Position numbers and translations under genes: made by a program. A DNA stretch of 64,000 nt. Source: Erythrobacter sp. Alg231-14. Its GTDB lineage: Bacteria > Pseudomonadota > Alphaproteobacteria > Sphingomonadales > Sphingomonadaceae. The notes under the pieces were generated by a model. The model was not told where the DNA came from. It saw only the letters and a program-made list of their open reading frames with translations, and searched no databases. Of the stretch, positions 28,996 through 37,429 are shown piece by piece; positions within the stretch are counted from its first letter, which is position 1; every line of letters starts with the position of its first letter. The stretch spans positions 2,852,001 through 2,916,000 of the forward strand of contig NZ_LT702999.1 of NCBI RefSeq assembly GCF_900149685.1, written 5' to 3'.

Positions 28996-30987
28996 TTATT
29001 CAGCGATCGACACGCCCAATTGCTCTTCGATAAATTCCGCTTGAATGCGGTAATAAAACAATTGGTTCGACAGTTTCCGCCAACCATGCCCTTCGTCCGG
29101 GATGCGGACAAACGGCGCTTCAACCCCGTTGGCGCGCAAGGTTTTGACCATCACTTCCGTCTCATAAATATCAATGCGTGGATCCATCGCCCCATGGGAA
29201 AACAGGACGGGTACGGTGATCTGATCCGCTTTACGAATGGGCGAATTCACTGTGTAATACTCGCGCCACCGCTCCTGCGTGATATCACCGTATTCGATCC
29301 TGTCGGCCGCTTTAAGCAATGGAGAGGCAATCTCCAACGCGGTGACCCAATCGGCAACGCCGTATAACGAAACGCCGGCGATAAATTCGCCCGGATATTC
29401 GGCCAAGACTGCATTGACGGCGTATCCACCGTACGACCCGCCCATAACCGCCGCACGATCGCCATCAATCAACCCATCGGCAGCAAGCGCGGCTTTCAAA
29501 TCAACCAGATCGCGCACGGAATCGAGCCGCCTTTCGCGGTCATCAAGGGTGGAATAGGTCCGCCCCAACCCTGTGCTGCCCCGAACATTGGGTTGAAACA
29601 CGGCGACCCCGCGCGCGACATGATATTGCGCGACCGGTTCAAACGATGCGACACTTTGACCCGAAGGTCCGCCGTGGACATCAAACACCACGGGCGGCGC
29701 ATCGGCCCCGGTTCCTGCCCCTTGAGGAAGATAGAGCAAGCCTTGCAGCTCGACCCCATCGCGCGCGGTGTATCGGACAATTTCCGGACGGACCAATCGA
29801 TCCGGATCCAATCCTGCGAGATTTGCGGCAAAGACTAGGTTCTTTTTGCCTTCGATGGGGTTTGTCATCCAAATCTCGCCGGGTGTTTGCCACCCATTGA
29901 TCCGCACCATCAACTCGCCGTCGGCCTCGCAATCGAGGGTGTATCGCCCTTCGGGAAGATCCGGCATTGCGATTGGTTGTTTTTCAACCGTATGCCACCC
30001 GCCCAGCGTATCAAACCCGTCCTCATTCCGAGACCAATACAGATACGAACCGCCCGGCCCCGGTCCGCACAATTCAAGGTTTTCAATGTCGCGATCGGTT
30101 TCGAACACGCGATCAAACGAACCGCTTTCCAAACTGTAGAAAGCGAGCGTTCCAAACTCACGATCCAGATTGGTCGAGAAATAGAAACCCGATGAATTGG
30201 GCATCCATTCAAAACCACCCAACGTGTGTGAGGCGCGATTTTCAACAGGCGGTTCCGATATCGTTACCATCTGTTGGGTGGCGAGGTTCAGCAAGTAAAG
30301 GTTGTCTGCGTCCTCACCTACGCGTTCGATAACGATCGCATATTTGCCATCGGGCGAAACTGATTGCGCGAACAGGCCAAGGTCCGCTTCGGCGATCATG
30401 GCGCTATCGCCATCCAATGTGCCGCGGTAAATATCGAACACGCCAGTTCCCCTCGCGGTGGAGGCGTAAACGAAACTGCCATCGGCTGCGAAGTCACCAA
30501 AGACGCGAAAATCACCGGCCGCAGCAGGCAAAACTTCGATTTCCATATTGCCATCGGGGGCAAGTGCGAAATAGCCGGGCTGCTCATTCCCATCGCGATC
30601 GGCGGAGAAAAAGAGACCGCCCCCATCTGGTGTCCAGATCGGGGCAAAGACGCCCGTCTGGAACGTAATTTGGCGCGGTTGCCCACCGCTTGCTGGCATC
30701 ACCCACAATTCAGATTGTCCGGTTACATCCCATGAAAAAGCAATGGTTTCCCCATCCGGCGATAGGTTCGCCGCACCGGCACCAGATGCCAACAAATACC
30801 GCCCAATATCAGCCGGATGTTCACCCGCGCGGCCAACTGTGACTTGCGTTTCGTCGGGTTCAACCGCTTCGATGGATAGATCCGGCCCAGAAGCCCCGCC
30901 GAACGTTGCGCCCTCTTCTTGGGCAAGAGCCAAAGTGGGAGCCGCGGCAATCGCGGTGGCGAGGAGAAAGGGAAGTGGACGGGTCAC
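28996..30987 (-). CDS. S9 family serine peptidase (prolyl oligopeptidase / acylaminoacyl peptidase type)
   Basis: The 663-residue exported peptidase starts at a GTG (30987) that has GAGGTG 5 nt upstream and begins a signal peptide ending ALAQ. Residues 30-400 form a WD40/beta-propeller-like region with TolB-type repeats (SPDGETIAFSWD, WTPDGGGLFFSADRDGN). The C-terminal alpha/beta hydrolase has the nucleophile in MGGSYGGYAVNA, the Asp in SHGAMDPRIDI and the His in PDEGHGWRKL, so the triad is complete. It cleaves short peptides in the periplasm. It is divergent from the NCS1 permease gene, with 185 bp between starts, and is followed after 126 bp by the amidohydrolase gene. Confidence 0.9.
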   Translation of the reverse strand: MTRPLPFLLATAIAAAPTLALAQEEGATFGGASGPDLSIEAVEPDETQVTVGRAGEHPADIGRYLLASGAGAANLSPDGETIAFSWDVTGQSELWVMPASGGQPRQITFQTGVFAPIWTPDGGGLFFSADRDGNEQPGYFALAPDGNMEIEVLPAAAGDFRVFGDFAADGSFVYASTARGTGVFDIYRGTLDGDSAMIAEADLGLFAQSVSPDGKYAIVIERVGEDADNLYLLNLATQQMVTISEPPVENRASHTLGGFEWMPNSSGFYFSTNLDREFGTLAFYSLESGSFDRVFETDRDIENLELCGPGPGGSYLYWSRNEDGFDTLGGWHTVEKQPIAMPDLPEGRYTLDCEADGELMVRINGWQTPGEIWMTNPIEGKKNLVFAANLAGLDPDRLVRPEIVRYTARDGVELQGLLYLPQGAGTGADAPPVVFDVHGGPSGQSVASFEPVAQYHVARGVAVFQPNVRGSTGLGRTYSTLDDRERRLDSVRDLVDLKAALAADGLIDGDRAAVMGGSYGGYAVNAVLAEYPGEFIAGVSLYGVADWVTALEIASPLLKAADRIEYGDITQERWREYYTVNSPIRKADQITVPVLFSHGAMDPRIDIYETEVMVKTLRANGVEAPFVRIPDEGHGWRKLSNQLFYYRIQAEFIEEQLGVSIAE

Positions 30988-31172
30988 AAGCACCTCAATG
31001 GCTATCAAGACATGGTCGACAGAGCCTAAAAGATCGTCAGCCGAGTGCAATGTCTTAAATTCGGGCCCAAACTGACCGCGACATTCGCCCCAATACGCCG
31101 ATGTATGACGGCCATTGCATCCGCATCATTTTGCTTTAGCCGTTGAGTGATCTGCGGGCGAAGAGTGACAGT

Positions 31173-32465
31173 ATGTTTGACAGCAACGAATTTGAAGAAG
31201 TCACGATCGACGCTGAAAACCTTGTGCCGTGGCCCCGGATCGCCGCGGTCGCGGCGATGGTGGGTTTCTCCCTCCCGACGTTTCTGACCGGATTGGAAGT
31301 GTCGATTGGCCTGCCTCCGTGGGAAGCGTTTGGCGCGCTTCTGTTGGGTTCCCTCATCATCTTTGCGATTGGCGGGATCATCGGGATGATCGGCGCCCGC
31401 ACTCGGATGAGCTCATATCTTCTCATCCGACTTGCATTTGGCGATGCCGGTGCCGGCTTGGTGAACATCGCTTTTGCGATTTCTTTGCTCGGTTGGTTTG
31501 GACTGAACATCAATCTGTTCACACAGGCGATGGGCAGGTTGGCGTTTTCACTGTTCGATATACAGCTTCCTGAAATTGCGATGGCAGCGATTGCCGGCCT
31601 GTGCATGACGATCACCACTCTTGTTGGTTTTCGCGCAATCAATTGGCTTTCGACATTGATGGTTCCGGTGCTGGCCTTTGTGACCGTATGGCTCATCAGC
31701 AGCGCCTTGGGTGAAAAGAGCTTTGCTGCGATTATGCAGACCGATGTCGAACCCACTTTGACAATGGGCGCTGGTGTGTCGGCCATTGTCGGTGCCATCA
31801 TCGTTGGCGCGATCATACTGCCCGATATCACGCGATTTGCCAAAACAACTCAGGGCGCGGTCGGGACTGCTTTCATTGCCTATGTACCGATCCAAATCGT
31901 GGTGATGGGCGCGGCTGGGCTTGCCGGATCGCTTGCGCCCAATGCGGAATTCTTGGACATATTGATCGATCTGGGCCTTGGCCTTGGCGCGATCATCATC
32001 GTGATCGCCAGCAGTTGGGCGCTCAATTCCCTCAATCTCTACAGCACTGTTTTGAGCGTGAAAGCGACCTTCCCCAATTGGAACCGTACCGCTCTAACAA
32101 TTGGCCTTGGTACGGTCGGCGTCATCTTTGCGTTGATGAACATCCTCGACAGTTTCATTACGTTCCTGATCTATTTGTCGGCCGTGTTCGTGCCCGTTGC
32201 CGGGGTATTGGTGGCGGATTATCTGGTCGTCAGACAGGATCATTATGCCCTTGAAAACCTTGGTAAGGGGGCCGCCGTGAACGCAAAAGCATTCGCAGCT
32301 TGGCTGATCGGCGCAGGGTTTGCGATTGGCGAGATTTTAGGATGGGCCCCGTCCCCAACCGGTTTTGCCGCATTGGAGGCGGCATTGCTAACCGGGGCGG
32401 TGTATCTAGCGATGGTCGCAATAGACCGCGTGCGGCCGAGCAGCTCTGCCCCGCAGGAGGGTTGA
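31173..32465 (+). CDS. NCS1-family (cytosine/purine/hydantoin) permease
   Basis: The 430-residue inner-membrane protein has about twelve helices and resembles CodB-type NCS1 permeases: AAMVGFSLPTFLTG in the first helix, GARTRMSSYLLIRLAFG, GWFGLNINLFTQA in the third helix and ILPDITRFAKT in the middle. These carriers import nucleobases, hydantoins or related heterocycles with sodium or protons. The ATG at 31173 is preceded by GAAGAG; a TTG at 31143 is a weaker alternative. It is the first gene of a three-gene operon with a HyuA-like protein and a DUF917 protein, which suggests that the imported ring compound is then hydrolysed. Confidence 0.88.
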   Translation: MFDSNEFEEVTIDAENLVPWPRIAAVAAMVGFSLPTFLTGLEVSIGLPPWEAFGALLLGSLIIFAIGGIIGMIGARTRMSSYLLIRLAFGDAGAGLVNIAFAISLLGWFGLNINLFTQAMGRLAFSLFDIQLPEIAMAAIAGLCMTITTLVGFRAINWLSTLMVPVLAFVTVWLISSALGEKSFAAIMQTDVEPTLTMGAGVSAIVGAIIVGAIILPDITRFAKTTQGAVGTAFIAYVPIQIVVMGAAGLAGSLAPNAEFLDILIDLGLGLGAIIIVIASSWALNSLNLYSTVLSVKATFPNWNRTALTIGLGTVGVIFALMNILDSFITFLIYLSAVFVPVAGVLVADYLVVRQDHYALENLGKGAAVNAKAFAAWLIGAGFAIGEILGWAPSPTGFAALEAALLTGAVYLAMVAIDRVRPSSSAPQEG

Positions 32466-34043
32466 ATGCTGCGGATTGGAATTGATGTCGGCGGTACGCA
32501 TACAGATGCCGCCCTGCTGAACGACGACACATTGCTTGCGTCGACTAAGGCCGCAACCAGCGCGGATGTGGCGACCGGAATAACCGACGCGTTTGATGCG
32601 GTCTTGGCCGAAGGCAACGTCGCGGCCGAAGATGTGCAATGCGTCATGATCGGCACCACGCAATTCACCAACGCGGTGGTGGAACGGCGCGAATTGGCCT
32701 CTGTCGCGGCCATTCGCATCGGCCTGCCTTCTGGCAAAGGCCTGCCTCCATTCACCGACTGGCCGGAAGATATCGAAACCGCAATCGCGGGCATGTCTTT
32801 TATGGTCGCGGGCGGATACCTTTATGACGGGGAATTGCTTGCCCCTCTTGATGAAGTGGCGATTGACCAAGCAATCGCGAAAATCGCGCAATCATCCATA
32901 CGCAACATCGCGATCGCTTCTGCTTTCTCCCTGCTCAATGCGGATCCCGAAGAATCCGTTGCCGCACGGATCAAGGCGGCGATCCCAGATTCCAACATCA
33001 CATGTTCGCACACGATCGGTGGTTTGGGCCTTTTGGAGCGCGAAAACGCAGCCATCCTCAACGCATCTTTGTTGCCCTTTGCCAAACGGGTTGTGTCATC
33101 ATTCGAAGCGGCTTTGAAAAGGCGCAATTTGAATTGCCCGCTCTATGTCAGCCAGAATGACGGCACACTGATGGGCGCAGATTTCGTCCGACAATTTCCC
33201 GCTTTGACTTTTGCATCCGGGCCGACAAATTCGCTGCGCGGTGCATGGAAATTGACCGGTTTAGAAGATGCAATTGTCGTCGACATTGGCGGCACCACTT
33301 CCGATATCGGTGTCCTGCAATCCGGCTTTCCCAGAGAGTCATACAACATTGTCGATATTGGCGGGGTTCGGACCAATTTTCGAATGCCCGATATATTGGC
33401 GATTGGCGTCGGCGGGGGCAGCGTGGTTCGCGAGGACGGTACGCAAATTGGGCCGCAATCGGTCGGCCATCGCCTAACTCAGGAAAGCCTGATTTTCGGT
33501 GGGCAGCAATTGACCCTAACCGATATCGCAGTGGCGGCGGAAGCGTTCCAATTGGGCGACCCAAGCAAAGTTGATCATATCCCCGAAGCGGTCATCAAAA
33601 CGGCGCGCGAAACCATGCACCAATCGCTCAACCAAGCGATCGATTCCATGCGGCCGGGCGGCCGGAAATTACCCGTTATCCTTGTGGGCGGTGGTGCCGC
33701 CTTGGTCACCGCCACATTGGATGCGGCGACACAGACAATTGTGCCGGACAATTCCGGCACGGCGAACGCGATTGGCGCGGCGATCGCTCAGATCGGTGGC
33801 GAAGCCGAACAAATGCTATCCTATCGCGACACGCCGCGGGACGAAGCTTTGGCCATGGTCACAGCAGAAGCCGAAAAGGCGGCGATCGCTGCGGGTGGTG
33901 ATCCGCACGGTTTGCAGGTGGTCGATGTTACCGAAACGCCGGTCCCCTATATGGATGAGGGGGCCATGCGTTTGCGTGTGAAGGTCGTAGGCACATTGGC
34001 AGCGATGAAACCGCAACCTGAATCGAAAGGAGGCATCCGATGA
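32466..34043 (+). CDS. Hydantoinase/oxoprolinase family protein (HyuA-like, short form)
   Basis: The 525-residue protein has the HyuA N-terminal block RIGIDVGGTHTDAALL and the central VVDIGGTTSDIGVLQSG, AIGVGGGSVVRED and VGGGAALVTATLDA blocks of the ASKHA-like fold. The HyuB half is missing, unlike the 5-oxoprolinase at 14680-18288. A perfect AGGAGG lies 6 nt before the ATG, which follows the permease stop directly. This short form with a DUF917 protein is a recurrent pair; DUF917 probably substitutes for, or cooperates with, the second subunit. Ring opening of a hydantoin-like or lactam substrate is a family-based inference. Confidence 0.87.
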   Translation: MLRIGIDVGGTHTDAALLNDDTLLASTKAATSADVATGITDAFDAVLAEGNVAAEDVQCVMIGTTQFTNAVVERRELASVAAIRIGLPSGKGLPPFTDWPEDIETAIAGMSFMVAGGYLYDGELLAPLDEVAIDQAIAKIAQSSIRNIAIASAFSLLNADPEESVAARIKAAIPDSNITCSHTIGGLGLLERENAAILNASLLPFAKRVVSSFEAALKRRNLNCPLYVSQNDGTLMGADFVRQFPALTFASGPTNSLRGAWKLTGLEDAIVVDIGGTTSDIGVLQSGFPRESYNIVDIGGVRTNFRMPDILAIGVGGGSVVREDGTQIGPQSVGHRLTQESLIFGGQQLTLTDIAVAAEAFQLGDPSKVDHIPEAVIKTARETMHQSLNQAIDSMRPGGRKLPVILVGGGAALVTATLDAATQTIVPDNSGTANAIGAAIAQIGGEAEQMLSYRDTPRDEALAMVTAEAEKAAIAAGGDPHGLQVVDVTETPVPYMDEGAMRLRVKVVGTLAAMKPQPESKGGIR

Positions 34044-35122
34044 TCATCGGGTCGGACGATTTGGACGCGCTCGCGCTTGGTTCAGTCTTCTTGGCAACGG
34101 GTGGCGGCGGCGATCCATACATCCCAAAATTGATCACGGCTCGCGCGTTGGACGAATACGGGCCCGCCAACGTTATCGCCCCAACTGACCTTGGTGATGA
34201 TGCATTTGTTTGCGCCATCGGATCGGTCGGCGCACCCACGGTCAGCCTTGAATTGCTGCCGTCAATTGACGAAGCGGCTGGCGCATTGGCGGCTTTTGAA
34301 GAACGTATGGGGCGCACTGTCGATGCGATAGCAGCGTTTGAAATCGGCGGCGGCAATTCGTTGATCCCGTTACTGGCGGCCGCCAGTCGCAGTATTCCGA
34401 TGCTGGATGGGGATGGAATGGCCCGCGCTCTGCCGGAGGCGCAGATGATGACCTACGCCATGGCCGGTATACCGCCGACTCCCTCCGTCTCGTATGATTA
34501 TCTGGGACAAGTGCGGCATTTCGATTGTCCAGACCCACTCGAATATGAAGGAATTATCCGCGCATGCGCCGTGGAATCCGGTGGCATGATCACCGCCGTT
34601 GAACATCCCATGTCGGGTACACAATGCAAAGAAGCGATCATTCCAGGAACGCTGTCATTTGCGCTCAAACTTGGACGCTTGTTGGAGCGCAATCGCGGTC
34701 CGGCGCACGCCATTGCACAGCCATTGGCCGACCTCTTCGAAGGCACGATCTATGGCGCGTGCAAGATGGTGTATTCCGGAAAGGTCAGCGCAAAATCATC
34801 ACGCGTGGTGGGCGGCTATGATGTCGGAGAGGCTGTGGTTGAGGGCGCCGATGCCGGCGTCGCCCCGATGACCATCACGATCAAGAACGAATATCTATTG
34901 GCGTCTGTGGGCGATAACATTGTCGCCAGCGTTCCCGATCTGATTGTGATCGTCGATGCAGAAACTTCAATCCCAATCAATGCGGAACGATTGCGGTATG
35001 GCCAACGGGTTGCGGTCTTTGCGATCGGGGCACCGGCAGTCTTTCAAACACCAGAGGCTCTGACGGTTGTGGGACCGCGATACTTTGGGTTTGAACACGA
35101 CTATGTGCCGTTCACCGGGTAA
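34040..35122 (+). CDS. DUF917 family protein
   Basis: The 360-residue soluble protein shows the family-typical N-terminal glycine loop ALGSVFLATGGGGDPYIPK, then IGGGNSLIPLLAAASRSIPM with LDGDGMARALPEAQMM, and a C-terminal beta region (VVGPRYFGFEHDYVPF). The start overlaps the hyuA-like stop as ATGA and is preceded by GGAGG, so translation is coupled. No enzymatic activity is established for DUF917 to my knowledge. Consistent pairing with HyuA-like proteins points to a joint amidase or lactamase-type complex. Confidence 0.87.
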   Translation: MIIGSDDLDALALGSVFLATGGGGDPYIPKLITARALDEYGPANVIAPTDLGDDAFVCAIGSVGAPTVSLELLPSIDEAAGALAAFEERMGRTVDAIAAFEIGGGNSLIPLLAAASRSIPMLDGDGMARALPEAQMMTYAMAGIPPTPSVSYDYLGQVRHFDCPDPLEYEGIIRACAVESGGMITAVEHPMSGTQCKEAIIPGTLSFALKLGRLLERNRGPAHAIAQPLADLFEGTIYGACKMVYSGKVSAKSSRVVGGYDVGEAVVEGADAGVAPMTITIKNEYLLASVGDNIVASVPDLIVIVDAETSIPINAERLRYGQRVAVFAIGAPAVFQTPEALTVVGPRYFGFEHDYVPFTG

Positions 35123-35202
35123 AGTGGTCCACCGTTGATAGGATACCGAACACGGTCATCACCCGATCGCGTAACCAAATTTTCGCCCCCGAAAGGTTCG
35201 CC

Positions 35203-36648
35203 TCAATCGGACCAGCGTTCCAACTTTCGGTAAATAGTCGACGGGCTCACCCCCAAGGATTTGGCCGCTTGGACAACATTCCCGCTGGTTCGCGAAATCG
35301 CTTGTTCAATCGCGGTTCGTTCGACCTCATCCAAGGTCATACCGGAGAAATCGAAGGGCGCATTCTGACCAGAAGCGGTTTCGGCGGCATATCGAAATTG
35401 ATCGGGCGGCATGGTTGAGGGCGCGGCCTGCGGTGCGGCCATTTGCGACATAGGCATTGGGGCCATAGATGGCTTGGGCGCGCCTCTGGGGGAGCCGGCC
35501 AAATCAACCTGTTTGCCAGTGCCAGTGATCACAGCCCGCCTCAGCGCATTTTGCAATTCGCGCACATTGCCCGGCCATTGATGCTCACGCAGATAGTCTT
35601 GGCTCGCCTTTGAAAAGCCAGAGATCTTGCGCCCTTCTTCGGCTGCAATCCGTTCTAACAGGCTATCCGCGATCAATCCGATATCTTCGCCGCGCTCTCG
35701 CAAAGCGGGCAGCCAAATCGGAATGACGTTCAATCGATAATACAAATCTTCACGAAACCGCCCTTCGGCAACCTCTCGTTCGGGATCCCGGTTGGTTGCG
35801 CATACGATGCGAACATTCACCGGCTCTGCCGCCGATGAACCGACCCGTTGGATCATGCCCGTTTGAAGAAATCTCAGCAGCTTTACCTGCAGCTTGAGAT
35901 CCATCTCACACACTTCATCAAGGAACAGCGTCCCGCCATCGGCTGCTTTTGCCGAACCAATCCGGTTCTCAACGGCGCCGGTGAAGGCACCTTTGACATG
36001 GCCAAACAATTCGGATTCCAGCAGGTTTTCAGGAATGGCGCCGCAATTGATCGCCACAAACGGTCCGCTGCGCCGCTTGCTTTCGGCGTGAATGGCTTCG
36101 GCTGTGACCTCTTTACCTGTGCCGCTTTCCCCTGTGACGAACACCGTTGCCTTTGAATCGGCGACGCTTTCAATCGTGCGGAACACCGCCTTCATCTGTG
36201 GCGAGTTGCCAATGAAACCATGAAACGCGCCGCTGTTGTGAGCGCTCTGTTCGGGTTCTGTATCCGCTTCTTTGGCGTTGCCCCCTTGCAACGCAGCGGC
36301 AGCGACCGTGGTGATCAGACGCGCGCCTGACACCGGCTTCACCAGGAAATCATACGCTCCCAAACGCATCGCCGCGATCGCTCGGTTAAGCGAACCATCG
36401 GCCGTGACCACAATGACGCCCGGATTGCCCGCCGCTTCGCCCAAAGCATCGAATATGGTCAATCCATCGCCGTCGGGCAATTGCAGGTCGAGCAGGACGA
36501 CATCGAATGTCTCACTCAACAAACTGCGGCGCGCCTCCGCCAGGGTTTCGCACAGGCTCACTTCGTGTCCAGCGTCCTCAAGCTGGGCAGCATAGCCCAG
36601 TGCAAGAGACGCGCTGTCTTCAACAATTAGAACCCGTGCGTTTGACAT
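35203..36648 (-). CDS. LuxO-like sigma-54-dependent response regulator
   Basis: The 481-residue NtrC-class activator has three domains. The receiver (1-120) carries the acidic pair E10/D11, phospho-acceptor D54 (VVLLDLQLPDG) and K104 (FLVKP). The AAA+ domain (145-375) has Walker A GESGTGKE at 173-180, the sigma-54 contact loop GAFTGA at 220-225, Walker B LFLDE and the arginine-finger region GRFREDLYYRL. A Fis-type helix-turn-helix ends the protein (GNVVQAAKSLGVSPSTIYRKL). The segments EMDLKLQVKLLRFLQTG and VRIVCATNRDP resemble Vibrio LuxO more than NtrC. Start ATG at 36648 has AGGA 8 nt upstream and overlaps the H-NOX stop (TGATG). Five sigma-54-type promoters in the window are candidate targets, including its own. 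It could instead be a PrsR-like regulator, but no PEP-CTERM genes are seen. Confidence 0.9.
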   Translation of the reverse strand: MSNARVLIVEDSASLALGYAAQLEDAGHEVSLCETLAEARRSLLSETFDVVLLDLQLPDGDGLTIFDALGEAAGNPGVIVVTADGSLNRAIAAMRLGAYDFLVKPVSGARLITTVAAAALQGGNAKEADTEPEQSAHNSGAFHGFIGNSPQMKAVFRTIESVADSKATVFVTGESGTGKEVTAEAIHAESKRRSGPFVAINCGAIPENLLESELFGHVKGAFTGAVENRIGSAKAADGGTLFLDEVCEMDLKLQVKLLRFLQTGMIQRVGSSAAEPVNVRIVCATNRDPEREVAEGRFREDLYYRLNVIPIWLPALRERGEDIGLIADSLLERIAAEEGRKISGFSKASQDYLREHQWPGNVRELQNALRRAVITGTGKQVDLAGSPRGAPKPSMAPMPMSQMAAPQAAPSTMPPDQFRYAAETASGQNAPFDFSGMTLDEVERTAIEQAISRTSGNVVQAAKSLGVSPSTIYRKLERWSD

Positions 36649-37178
36649 CAATTTATCCTGAAATGTGCGGTTTTTCCGGTTGGATCGGGATTGACCCATT
36701 CCATTGTTCTAGAATCACCAAAATGGCTCATGCACCCTTGAACTAGGCCTGCGGCAATGAAAGCGAATGGCCGATGGGATTGGTACTCGACCACCAAGTC
36801 ATCGCCATCCTTGCGTGTCGTTACCGTCGGTGGGGCGGCATCGGGATACAAGACTTTGACTTCTTGGTGGATGTGATCCTCGACATGTTCGAGCATCGTT
36901 TCGGCGGTCGGATACCGATTGACGATCTCTGTGTACAAGACCGTAAACCGACCAAAAAGGAACCGCCCAAATTCCTGACACAGATCATTGGCGTCTGCAC
37001 CGCTTATGCGCGATGCGGATGTCACGACCTGCACCGCTTGTTCCCATGGATACTGGGAAACGCGCGAAAACGCACCACCATGAGGCAGCTCTGCGCCTGC
37101 CAAGACTTCCTCTGTGAAGCTTGGTCCGCCCTTGTGGTCCAGAAAGCCGACCAGCTCAGCGTAGATAATACCCTTCAT
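36648..37178 (-). CDS. H-NOX (heme nitric oxide/oxygen binding) sensor protein
   Basis: The 176-residue product matches the HNOB/H-NOX fold in length and sequence: MKGIIYAELVGFL at the start, LFGRFTVLY mid-way, the proximal heme ligand His104 in VEDHIHQEVKVLYPDA, and the heme-propionate motif YxSxR as Y132-Q-S134-H-R136. Such proteins bind NO at ferrous heme and change the activity of a partner, usually a histidine kinase or cyclase. The ATG at 37178 is preceded by GGGGA about 10 nt upstream. Its TGA overlaps the LuxO-like ATG, so the sensor and the sigma-54 activator are translationally coupled with no kinase gene between them. A sigma-54-type promoter sits at 37216-37230. Heme-binding residues are seen; NO response is inferred from the family. 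Confidence 0.92.
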   Translation of the reverse strand: MKGIIYAELVGFLDHKGGPSFTEEVLAGAELPHGGAFSRVSQYPWEQAVQVVTSASRISGADANDLCQEFGRFLFGRFTVLYTEIVNRYPTAETMLEHVEDHIHQEVKVLYPDAAPPTVTTRKDGDDLVVEYQSHRPFAFIAAGLVQGCMSHFGDSRTMEWVNPDPTGKTAHFRIN

Positions 37179-37215
37179 TTTTCTAATCCCCGAAATTCGT
37201 ACTGCATCGCAATAT

Positions 37216-37230
37216 GCAAAAGCCGTGCCG
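37216..37230 (-). promoter_or_regulatory. Predicted sigma-54 promoter of the H-NOX/LuxO operon
   Basis: The minus strand reads CGGCACGGCTTTTGC, matching TGGCACG-N4-TTGC with a perfect -12 box, correct 5-nt gap and a single C for T at the first -24 base; the essential GG and GC doublets are kept. It lies 38 nt upstream of the H-NOX ATG. If real, the activator controls its own operon. Confidence 0.58.
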
Positions 37231-37290
37231 AAAATTTCGCGGGATGACGCCCTCAGATCGATACACTTCTGACCCATAATGCAAAAATGT

Positions 37291-37303
37291 TCGCAAATTG
37301 CAA
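37291..37303. promoter_or_regulatory. LuxO-type operator between the H-NOX and wza operons
   Basis: TCGCAAATTGCAA matches TTGCA-N3-TGCAA with one change (T to C at position 2). It is 61 bp from the H-NOX -24 box on one side and 76 bp from the wza -24 box on the other, so a single activator site could serve both divergent promoters. Confidence 0.55.
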
Positions 37304-37335
37304 ATATTGGTGATGCTTTTTGCGAATTCGGATTT

Positions 37336-37348
37336 TCGCACTTTGCGT
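37336..37348. promoter_or_regulatory. Second LuxO-type operator upstream of wza
   Basis: TCGCACTTTGCGT forms imperfect inverted arms (TCGCA/TGCGT) around a 3-nt spacer and fits the degenerate form TYGCR-N3-TGCRA with one mismatch. It lies 31 bp before the wza -24 box. A half-site TTGCG is also present at 37320-37324. Confidence 0.4.
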
Positions 37349-37378
37349 GAAGCCCGGAATTCTGCGGTTTCGCAAATT

Positions 37379-37393
37379 TGGCACGGTCCTTGG
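37379..37393 (+). promoter_or_regulatory. Predicted sigma-54 promoter of the wza-wzz-wzy operon
   Basis: TGGCACGGTCCTTGG matches the sigma-54 consensus at the entire -24 box and three of four -12 bases with exact spacing. It lies 37 nt upstream of the wza start and points toward it. The AT-rich LuxO-type sites lie 31-90 bp upstream. Confidence 0.68.
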
Positions 37394-37429
37394 ATCGAAA
37401 GGGGCAAACCCAATGAACGGAGCAAATTC

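Noticed and set aside
31136-31843. Minus-strand frame of 235 codons opposite the NCS1 permease
   Set aside because: The composition is that of the complement of a membrane-protein gene; the plus-strand product has clear NCS1 motifs and a ribosome binding site.
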